A stretch of DNA of 64,000 nt from Ephydatia muelleri (lineage: Eukaryota; Porifera; Demospongiae; Spongillida; Spongillidae), in the NCBI GenBank assembly GCA_013339895.1, contig JABACO010000015.1, positions 4,335,533-4,399,532 on the forward strand. Reading direction: 5' to 3'. Both the position numbers and the translations under genes were made by a program. The notes under the pieces are model-generated. The model worked only from the letters and a program-made list of their open reading frames with translations, made no database searches and was not told where the DNA came from. Below, piece by piece: positions 51,715 through 61,232 of this stretch (positions are counted from its first letter, which is position 1; each line of letters starts with the position of its first letter).

Positions 51715-53545
51715 TCAAACAGCATCATCAGTATTCAATGGCTCAGGCGATGAGGAAACTGGGCTTCTGTCCAGCTCAGTCAAATTGATTTCATCCACTG
51801 CCAGAGGTGGCTGTGGTCTTTTTGATTGAAGGTACACCATTACCTCAACCACCAGATACAGGACCACTGTAACCACTGCAACAGCCAACAGCAGGTAGAC
51901 CCTAGCTGCTATGTCCCCAAAGTTGGCAGCAATGAATCCAATCACAAACCCCAGGGCCAGCCACATCCTTGCTATACTGTAGGCTGGATCTGAGTTCCTG
52001 GGGAAAAGTATTCCCACAAAACCTATGTAGTTGAAAGAGGAAATGTGGCGAGATAGAAGGGAGAAGGAACAGAGGAAGAATGAAAGGGAGAGGAGGAGGG
52101 GTAAGGGAGGAGGGGAGAGAGAGGGGGAGGAGGGATGAGAGGGGCAGGAAGGAGGGAGGAGGGAGAGAGGGAGGGGGTGGATAAGGAAGGTGGAGGTGAA
52201 GGAAACACATGATTGAGAGGGAATGTTAGTTGCACTTAGCTCAGCAACTATAGATGAAAACATACATGTATTACATACCCACAATCACTTATCATCAATC
52301 CACCAAACCCCAGACACCTCTACTGCTTCAGACACTATATGTTAGAACATACTTGATGATATGGTATTCCAAATAGCATCAGCAATTCCCCAGCCAATGG
52401 GAAACAAAAATATCAAAAGATAACTGGCTGTTTGCTTCCATGTGACCAAGAAGATCAGTAGTCCACTGTTGATCAGGCCAGCAGCAATTACAAACACAAA
52501 ACGAGGTACATATTTGAGAAGCCTGCTCAGAAGTGCACTCATTGCAGCACTGGTCAACCCAAGAACTATTATCATAAAGCCAACTCGACTGACACCAACA
52601 CACTCTGATACGTATTTCTGAAACAGCATATTGTAAATAAAGTTTCTGTGAGGAATAGAGCAAAATACTTACCTGAGTAAATGTTCCAAATATGAAGGAT
52701 TGTTCAAGACCTGCCATTATAAACATGAAACCAACAAAAAACATCTTCCAATTAACCAACACTTTGAACGTGTCTATTAGTGGCGTCAAGAGGAAAACTT
52801 GAAATTTATTCTTGGTCAACCTGAAAGGAGTTTCTCTTGGGAGTTGATCTACCGTCAATGCAAGAGTTACAATTGCTGCAATGTCAAATAGAAGGAATAC
52901 TGATATCAGAATATAAATGTATTTGTGTTCAATCATTGTGGCACTAAAGTTTGTACAATTCTCGCTGGTCACATTTGATTCACTGTAGAGTAGGATAAGG
53001 GAGGACGCTAAGTTTCCGGGTATTTGCGAAAGTTGAAAGAAGAGGAACAATATGCCTGTGAACTGACCAATAAGGTTTTGGTGCGTTTCTTTCAAAATTG
53101 GGGCCACTTTGACGGCTATCTCAGTTAGGTGGACGCTTACAGCCGCCCATATCGGTCCTGAGGCAAATCCAAGAAGAATGGAACTCGGTATCAGAGTGTA
53201 CCAGTCTGAGTAGTAGTTCGATGCTACGTAGATGAAGTGACAAACCATTCCTCCCATCAAGGCATACTTGGTACCTAGGATCTTGACAATGCCTGGTGTC
53301 ACAAAGCCAGCAATCACAAAGAAGACGTACAGAATCGCAAGCGAAACAAGACCGAGTCCGCCACTTGAATTAATGCTACTCTGGAGACTCTGCAGTCCTT
53401 GGAACGCACAGAATAATAACATAACTGAAACGCTGAGACCGAAAACATTCTTGTACGCAGTTCTGCCTGGACCTCTACTGCAAGGGTTAGCGGCAACTTC
53501 TTTTGTTGATATTTTGAGGACATCGCTTGCATCACTGTTCGCCAT
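51715..53545 (-). CDS. UNC93A-like multi-pass membrane protein, copy 1
   Basis: Three exons give 1446 nt (481 residues): 52673-53545, 52353-52617, 51715-52022. It has about 11-12 hydrophobic helices with UNC93 hallmarks: NVFGLSVSVMLLFCAFQGLQ, GPIWAAVSVHLTEIA, IGQFTGILFLFFQLSQIPGN, GFMFIMAGLEQSFIFGTFTQ, FPIGWGIADAIWNT, and YSIARMWLALGFVIGF in the last exon. UNC93 proteins resemble MFS transporters. UNC-93 of nematodes regulates a K+ channel and UNC93B1 escorts Toll-like receptors, while UNC93A is less known. The cytosolic tail (DEINLTELDRSPVSSSPEP, then LNTDDAV) is acidic and Ser-rich. It is nearly identical to copy 2 over most of its length but has a different N-terminus and tail. Confidence 0.93.
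52040..52195. repeat. GGGAGAGG polypurine repeat in intron 2 of UNC93A copy 1
   Basis: GA-rich tract on the plus strand, homologous in position to the longer tract in copy 2. Confidence 0.85.
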
Positions 53546-53595
53546 ATTTCATATGAATAATAGCGTTAATGAGTTATTGTCATATGACGCTACGC

Positions 53596-53756
53596 TAAAG
53601 GCCGGCATACACGGTTGTCGCATGCAACTCAAATGAATATGGACAAATGTTCCGCAAACCATCAGTAAACTAAAAAATTACGGAACTTTTACCCATATTC
53701 ATTCGAGTTGCATGCGACAAGTCGGCAGGAAGTCGCTCCGTGTATGCCGACCTTTA
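53596..53756. mobile_element. 161-bp fold-back MITE with inverted ends
   Basis: The left end TAAAGGCCGGCATACACGG is the inverse of the right end CCGTGTATGCCGACCTTTA (one difference). Inside, TTGTCGCATGCAACTC pairs with GAGTTGCATGCGACAA, and AATGAATATGG pairs with CCATATTCATT. The spacer is about 45 bp. A TA target is likely (mariner-like) but the superfamily is not certain. It lies 51 bp upstream of the UNC93A copy 1 start. Confidence 0.75.
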
Positions 53757-54659
53757 CATGTAAAGCAAAGGAACCCAATGTGGAACGCACCCCTATTAAG
53801 GAACACTAAATGATGTTTAATCAATGCTCACGTGTTTACAATGAAAGTATTCTTAAGGCCATCCCACACAAATCAACTTATTTTAATGCTTATCAGCATT
53901 AAAGAAATTTCCTTTTTAAGCAGGTAGCAAACAGCCATGCAGCTGTGTGTTTATACAACTTTTGATGTGGTTGTTCCTTATTCTGTACCATTGCCATACA
54001 TTAAGATAACTGCCTTTTAGTCTTCAAAGATAACTTTCGTGAGCTACAGCACAGCAATGATTAGAGTTAGATATAGCACAGGGGGAGGGAATGATGGGAT
54101 GTTTATGAGAATATTTTAATGGGCAATGTATCGTGCTTTTGTTTGAAGTCTGTGATAGTTGCTGGACACACAAAGCTCAAGACGTTGAACAATGTAAAAT
54201 TGTAACAAACTTACTTGCTGTACATGTAAGACTTTGAGCAGTAACTGTGTCATCATAGGGGCATTTCATTCAAAGGACGTAAGCTTGATATTCTTATGTA
54301 TATTTCCAAAACACTTTATGCGACAAAGGCTGTATGCAGAGTCACTTTTTGAATAATGGTGTCTGTTGTAATATCAATCAGGTAATGGTAGATCTGAAAA
54401 AGTAGACATAAATCATATACTTGTTGACAATTAAAAAGAGATTTAGGTTCAAGAACTGTGAGTCTCTTTTCATAATTTAGAAAATGAGGTCCAACATGTT
54501 TGCACGTCTGGTAGGTAAAGTACCTTTATACATACATTTTCAACCACTAATTATATATTTCTTTAAACTAGGTGACCCAAACAGGGGTTGCAAATTCTAG
54601 CAAAGGATGTACTTTAAATGCATGGCATAGAAGTTGGAGTTGATGAGTGAATGGCTAGT

Positions 54660-55420
54660 AAAATAAGCTTAGCTCAATTTAATGTAGCCAAGGAAACAAT
54701 ATTACAGTAGGATGTCATCTTGAGGTCAGAGGAGAGAGTTACACCAAGGTCATGAGTTGCATCCACAGCCGTTAATGAAGTGCTGTCTAGTAAGTAACTG
54801 TGAGCAGGGATAACCAGCTTTCCAGAGCCGGAGATTGAAACAAAACTTAGAATTTTCAATATTTAGCTGCCAAATGTTAATCCATGTACAAGGTATCTGC
54901 TGCAGTGCTGAAGGATTACTATTTAGAGATCAGGTGATAGTCATCAGCATTTAGTAGACAATAACAGGATGTGGTATAACACTAGGCAAGTTCATTGATA
55001 CATACCAGAAATAGGAAGGGTTCCAAAATAGATCCCTGAAGAACACCAGATGTTACCTAAAAAGGTGAAGAGATAGCACCTTTAATGTAGAACGCTTCCA
55101 GACAAAAAGGACTTTATCCAATTCAGCATAGAGCCACATACACCATATGAATGCAATTTACGTAAGAGTTTAATATGAGACACAGGCATTTTGGAAATCA
55201 AAATATATGGAGTCCCCATACAATCCTTTGTCAGAAGCATCAACAAGATCCTGCAAGATAAACTGTCACAGATCTCCTTGGAAGAAACCCATACTGGTTA
55301 GATGAAGTAAGATAGAGCTTCTTGAAATGGTTCACACTGCATATGACAGACTCCATTAGCTTACAGGATATACATGTGAAGATAATTGGCAGGATCCAAG
55401 GCAGCTCAAAAACTGAAATA
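54660..55420 (-). mobile_element. Decayed LINE reverse-transcriptase fragment
   Basis: On the minus strand, pieces in several frames read PIIFTCISCKLME, QYGFLPRRS, SMLNWIK, VTSGVLQGSILEPFLFLV, LLNADD and finally ATHDLGVTLSSDLK. These match RT motifs of non-LTR elements (RPISL, GF-KGRS, GVPQGS-LGP-LF, FADD, and the DLGV-L---LK that follows). Many stops show that it is old. It separates UNC93A copy 1 from its duplicated flank. Confidence 0.75.
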
Positions 55421-55699
55421 ACTAGTGCTTATTGCAGATTGATAAAACAGATTCAGCATGCCTAGATAAGTTGAATAATATTGATGATGGAAGACATAAA
55501 ACATCAGACAACTGTTTATAAAAGAAAGCAAGTATTAATGACATGTATTTCCAATGGTTAAAAGAAGACTTTCATAGCAGCATCATTTTCGTGCCTAGCA
55601 ACTTTATATTGCACTCTTTGATTTGGTTTATGATATAAGGCATCCTTTTGATGACAAAGTAATTTGATAGTAGCAGGAGACCAAGCTTTGTTGAAACAG

Positions 55700-56071
55700 G
55701 TACAGATCACAGGCGTTTGCGGCCATATATTTTGTGGACAAAAACGAAAAATTGAAATGATTGCGTAATGCCTATAGCAACGCCCTTGACAACCTGGAGA
55801 GCTGAAAACGTGAGCTGGTACAAAAGACAGGATGGCTACAAGCGCCATTTAAAAGCAGATTACAAAAGAAGCTACAGTTTCCTCTATTTGTTGCAAGTCA
55901 TTAGGGCCAGCAATTCTTGCCACGGCAAGTTATGGCTGTTGAAAGCGGGTAACCCTCGACGTACCTTTCCTCTTCGAAGTGTGTTTTCCACGTTCCCAAC
56001 CGATAGAAAGTTTGAATTCAAGCTAGAAATTAAAGGTAACAGAAGGTACTAACTAGTTCTCGTATGTTCTT
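55700..56071. repeat. Segmental-duplication flank, copy A
   Basis: GCGGCCATATATTTTGTGGA, then CAAAA, at about 55719 and GACAGAAGGTACT-type sequence at about 56036 recur at 60897 and 61200, though diverged. This shows that the duplicated unit extends beyond the UNC93A genes. Confidence 0.6.
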
Positions 56072-57382
56072 GTAGCCACGATTTTTTTTACCAGCGATAC
56101 TTACTGTTGAAGTTTATCCTGAATTGCGGTATTATTATTTCATTCTTTTAGGAGGAGGTGCCACATTTTGTAGAGCTGCAATCAGTAAGTGCTCCTCAAC
56201 ACATGTTTCACAGGATCTGGTACCGAATGGTACATCCTTTGCAAGGTGCATGAATGGATTGGCTTCTTTCTCACCCCTTGAGACCGAATCCAATATGTGT
56301 TTGCCATGCCAATTTTATTCTTAGTTATACCTGGAGGGTCTTGTGTATATGGTTGCCAACTAACACACCACCTAAGTATTGTTGCCTATGGATGTTAAAA
56401 GATTGGAGGGCTTCATCCAATTGCTTGACAAAGGGACCAGCAAATTCCTTGTCAGTCACTTTGGTGCTGTTGATTATTTCCTCCTTCTGTTTGCTTGCTT
56501 TCAATCAGTGTTTATTTAATCCTTACCATCTTCTCTACAGACTGTCTCACCTGCTGAACGATAATCTGAGTTTGACCTATGCCATGAACCATGGTAGCTC
56601 CAAGCTCCAGTGGTTGGCTCACAATCATTAGGCATATGGGACACCACAGCTGCTCCAGGATTACTGGATGATTGGAACTGTGCTCATCCAGTGAAAATCC
56701 CATTTGGATGGGAGGGCAACTGCACGAATGCCAGCAATAATTTTGTGTGGATTTAAGTTTGCTGGTTGACCACCTGACTTTTTGTTTTGGTAAGAAAAGA
56801 CCAGTGTAAACGTACATGAATACATACATGTATACATGCATCAATTCAGTACACATAATTAATTTATTGTACCTTCTTGCAGACAACTGCTGTGTGCCCT
56901 TTCCAATCAAAAGGGTGAAGTAAACTATGTACTCTTCAGATAATTTCCATCCATCACTTATTTGCATAAACAAAAGATTGTGGGTGAGTGGCTCATTATG
57001 TCATTGCCTGTGTCAATTGCACTAAGTGCACGTGTATATGTCATGCATACGAACGGTCAACCAAAAGATCGAAGTTGCAAGGGGGGACAAGCTATCCTAA
57101 AGGCGGACAACGTATACTAGGATAGGGTGTCCGTAGGGGGACAGCCTATCCGGGGGGACAAGCTATCCTGTTACACCGGCTGGGTTTGGCTCAGTGCAAA
57201 TCGTCTGCAAACTCTCTGCACTTGTATGAACTCCTTTTTCCCCTTTCTAGCCTCCGTCAAGAAGCGGCCATACACTCTGCATCGCTGGTTTACCTTCATT
57301 ACGTGGATCCCCATACAATACTGCCCCTTTATTCATAAAAAAACTCACGTCTAGATCACAGGTTTAAAAAAATCGTGGCTAC
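56072..57382 (-). mobile_element. RAG1-N-like DNA element, copy A (N-RAG-TP type), degenerate
   Basis: Perfect 17-bp terminal inverted repeats: GTAGCCACGATTTTTTT at 56072-56088 and its complement at 57366-57382. On the minus strand, from the right: QSVYGRFLTEARKGKKEF (matching CRVCGSLLVAKGKKRRAF of copy B but without the cysteines), a RING-like segment with LWCPICLMIVSQPLELG, and FAGPFVKQLDEALQSF, then NIHRQQYLGGVLVGNHIHKT. The last block is one I associate with a mobile-element protein family of cnidarians, sponges and molluscs. The element is 1.3 kb against 2.6 kb for copy B and lacks much of the coding part. Possible target repeats TTCTT/TTCTG are imperfect. Confidence 0.65.
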
Positions 57383-58323
57383 TTCTGTGTGTTGTATATG
57401 TGTTTCCCCATGTGTGCTGATGAGTGTTATTGCTCGCCAAACGTTTTCTATCGGTTGGTTCCTCCATTACGCACGCTTAAAGTAACCCCCTCTTTTCCCG
57501 CCAAAGACACATGGGCGTGAAAACGGGCTGCGCATATCACTGATAATAATGCTTGTACTTGCGCGTCGATGGTTTTGTTTACAGATATGTTACAGCATTT
57601 GCATATGCTATTTATTTTTACTAAACGTCTCAAAGTAAGTATGATTAGTGGTTCGCAAAACATGAACAGTATAATGAGATATGATATTACTTTTGGTTTG
57701 GGCTCTTTGTAAATTACGGTATTGTCTAATTATTGACTTTTTGTCCAGCCGTGAGATTGATGAACACAGTACTGAAGTACATTATTAAGTGTCATTGAAA
57801 ATGATTCAAGTGAATGACGTGAAGGGCTGAATTCATCAGTCAGCCAGTTTTCATCTGCAAGAACATTCTTGATAGGTAGTCTGCTTTTAAAAGTTGAAGA
57901 TGGACTGGAGTGAGAATGTTTAGCTTGATTAGCTGGTTTGAATTACATTTATTGATGACTAAGAGATCCAATAAACAAATGACAGTTCTGTTTTGCATTT
58001 ATGAACAAACCATACTACTGGAAGCTATATGTAATATTTAAACTCTAAATAAGATACATGTAAAGATGCTACTGTTCTTTTAACTATAAGAAGGATTGTA
58101 TTTCGGAATAAAATTAGACATGGTATGGTTAGGTATGGTGAGAACACAGACCTTGTCAACTACTTCTCTGCTGCACCTTTAACAAATTCCCAATCATTCA
58201 TCATCCCCTCCCCTCCCCCTCCCCATAAAAAGCAAGTGATCACGAAGCAATAATTATACTTATACCATTGGTGCACCATAACTATCAGAGATCGATAGTC
58301 CAGATGAGGAAACTGGCTAATGT
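57383..58323. other. Spacer between the two duplicated units
   Basis: AT-rich and without a supported gene. The first part (57440-57530) is weakly similar to sequence right of copy B (63850-63960), including GGCTGCGC. Confidence 0.45.
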
Positions 58324-60823
58324 CTAGCTATTGATTTCATCCCCTGCCAGAAGTGACTGTGGTCTTTTTGATTGAAGGTACACCATTACCTCAACCACCA
58401 GATACAGGACCACTGTAACCACTGCAACAGCCAACAGCAGGTAGACCCTAGCTGCTATGTCCCCAAAGTTGGCAGCAATGAATCCTATCACAAACCCCAG
58501 GGCCAGCCACATCCTTGCTATACTGTAGGCTGGATCTGAGTTCCTGGGGAAAAGTATTCCCACAAAACCTATGAAAGAGGGGAGGGGAGGGGAGGGGAGG
58601 GGTGGGGAGGGGAGGGGAGGGGAGGGGAGGGGAGGGGAGGGGAGGGGAGGGGAGGGGAGGGGAGGGAAGGGGAGGGGAGGGGAGGGGGAGGGGAGATGGA
58701 AGAAGTGAGAGGAGAGGGGAGGAGAGGGGAGAGGGGAGGAGAGGGGAGAGGGGAGGAGAGGGGAGAGGGGAGGAGAGGGGAGAGGGGAGGAGGGGAGAGG
58801 GGAGGAGAGGGGAGAGGGGAGAGGGGAGAGGGGAGAGGGAGGAGAGGTGGAGTATAGAAGGGAGAGGAGGCGTAGAGGACAAAAGATAAATGAGTTAGAG
58901 TTTGTACAACAATGCAAATCATAGCCCAGTGCACAGCTATACAGGTAAAGATTCCATACGGATGCCCAAGAAGAGGAGAAAGAAGAGGAGAAAGAAGAGG
59001 AGAAAGAAGAGGAGAAAGAAGAGGAGAGAGAAGAGGAGAAAGAAGAGGAGAAAGTAGAGGAAAAAGAAGAGGAGCAAGAAGAGGAGAAAGAAGAGGGCAA
59101 AGAAGAGGAGAAAGAAGAGGACAAAGAAGAAGAGAAAGAAGAGGTGAAAGAAGAGGAGAGAGAAGAGGAGATAGAAGGAGAGGAGAAAGAAGAGGATCAT
59201 TAAAAAAAGCTCAGAGCATGATGGAAATACACAACCTACAGCCCACGGTTAAGTTTCACGAAGAAGATGATATAACTTAGGTATCTGGTGGACACACAGT
59301 CAGTGTAGCAGAACAGCTTGTCTCATGAATGTATTTTGTGTGACAGAACAGCTTCTTGTATAGGCAGTATGTACTAGATATGGTATCCTGTCATGCATCA
59401 GGATGGCCTGTTGCTAACTAGTGACCGGGTTGTGAGATGGAACAGCCCGTTGTGCACCCAGATAGATATAACAATAAGTCAGGTTACATATCCGTCATCT
59501 TGTTGCATAACCAGCAATGATGGGCTTTCGTACAAAACATGGACAACCTAACCAACCAGACTGCCACCAACCCACCAAACCCCAGACACCTCCAAACACC
59601 ATCCTTCAAGTGCATCAAACACTACCACAGCTATTTGATAGAACATACTTGATGATATGGTATTCCAAATAGCATCAGCAATTCCCCAGCCAATGGGAAA
59701 CAAAAATATCAAAGGATAACTGGCTGTGTGCTTCCATGTGAGCAAGAAGATCAGTAGTCCACTGTTGATCAGGCCAGCAGCAATTACAAACACAAAACGA
59801 GGTACATATTTGAGAAGCCTGCTCAGAAGTGCACTCATTGCAGCACTGGTCAACCCAAGAACTATTATCATAAAGCCAACTCGACTGACACCAACACACT
59901 CTGATACGTATTTCTGAAACAGAGTATTGTAAATAAAGTTTCTGTGAGGAATAGAGCAAAATACTTACCTGAGTAAATGTTCCAAATATGAAGGATTGTT
60001 CAAGACCTCCCATTATAAACATGAAACCAACAAAAAACATCTTCCAATTAACCAACACTTTGAACGTGTCTATTAGTGGCGTCAAGAGGAAAACTTGAAA
60101 TTTATTCTTGGTCGACCTGAAAGGAGTTTCTCTTGGGAGTTGATCTACCGTCAATGCAAGGATTACAATTGCTGCAATATCAAATAGAAGGAATACTGAT
60201 ATCAGAATATAAATGTATTTGTGTTCAATCATTGTGGCACTAAAGTTTGTACAATTCTCGCTGATCACATTTGATTCACTGTAGAGTAGGATAAGGGAGG
60301 ACGCTAAGTTTCCGGGTATTTGCGAAAGTTGAAAGAAGAGGAAGAATATGCCTGTGAACTGACCAATAAGGTTTTGGTGCGTTTCTTTCACAATTGGGGC
60401 CACTTTGACGGCTATCTCAGTTAGGTGGACGCTTACAGCCGCCCATATCGGTCCTGAGGCAAATCCAAGGAGAATGGAACTCGGTATCAGAGTGTACCAG
60501 TCTGAGTAGTAGTTCGATGCTACGTAGATGAAGTGACAAACCATTCCTCCCATCAAGGCATACTTGGTACCTAGGATCTTGACAATGCCTGGTGTCACAA
60601 AGCCAGCAATCACAAAGAAGACGTACAGAATCGCAAGCGAAACAAGACCGAGTCCGCCACTTGAATTAATGCTACTCTGGAGACTCTGCAGTCCTTGGAA
60701 CGCACAGAATAATAACATAACTGAAACGCTGAGCCCGAAAACATTCTTGTACGCAGTTTTGCCTGGACCTCTACAACAAGTATTTGCAGGATCTCCTAGT
60801 TTGAGATTATCGCTTGCCGCCAT
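58324..60823 (-). CDS. UNC93A-like multi-pass membrane protein, copy 2
   Basis: Three exons give 1365 nt (454 residues): 59969-60823, 59649-59913, 58324-58568. The ATG at 60823 (MAASDNLKLGDPANTCCRGP) is the first; the upstream codon in frame is TTG. Exons 1 and 2 and intron 1 are almost identical to copy 1, with a few substitutions such as MAGLEQ to MGGLEQ. The N-terminal 20-odd residues differ, and the protein ends early at AGDEINS, 21 residues short of the copy 1 tail. All helices are kept, so it is probably functional. Intron 2 carries two purine minisatellites. Confidence 0.92.
58573..58850. repeat. GGGGAGGGGA minisatellite (G-quadruplex prone)
   Basis: (GGGGA)n then GGGGAGAGGGGAGGAGA units on the plus strand, beginning about 5 bp before exon 3 of UNC93A copy 2. 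In gene sense this is a long C/T tract at the acceptor. Frames through it on both strands are artefacts. Confidence 0.94.
58968..59198. repeat. AGAAGAGGAGAA minisatellite, 12-bp unit
   Basis: About 19 units, intron 2 of UNC93A copy 2, absent from copy 1. Confidence 0.94.
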
Positions 60824-60894
60824 GTTTTGTATTATCAATTTTTTTTTTTAATGGTCATATGATGCCATTGTCCTCCTCCGCGGCCGCGCAGCCC

Positions 60895-61232
60895 TATGCG
60901 GCCATACATTTTGTGGACAAAAGGCATATACCGATAGAATGCCTTAGCAACCACCCTTGACAACCGACAACCCTACAAACTTTGCACTACATGTTAACAT
61001 GTTTGCACCTGTCGCCATTTAAAAGCCATACAATGAATGAAGTACCTTTGTTCTATTTGTAGCCAAAGTCACATGACCTAGTTTTCTCTCACAACTTCCT
61101 ACAAGCGGCCATTTTTGGACGAACGCATGGACTTCAACGTACTTTTTGGACACCGTAGACAAATTCTGCTCCCCAGTTGGAAGTACAGAACAAAAGGAGA
61201 CAGAAGGTACTTACAACGTATAGTATGGAACT
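60895..61232. repeat. Segmental-duplication flank, copy B
   Basis: GCGGCCATACATTTTGTGGA, then CAAAA, and CCATTTAAAAGC match the flank at 55700-56071. Here it lies only 75 bp from the UNC93A start; in unit 1, LINE and MITE insertions push it about 2.2 kb away. Confidence 0.6.

Noticed and set aside
55558-56052. Possible short genes on either strand near the duplicated flank
   Set aside because: The homologous flank at 60895-61232 does not keep these frames open, so no conserved coding sequence is indicated.
58602-59280. Gly/Arg/Glu-rich and Ser/Pro-rich frames in UNC93A copy 2 intron 2
   Set aside because: They are translations of GGGGA and AGAAGAGGAGAA repeats; the gene model shows this is an intron.
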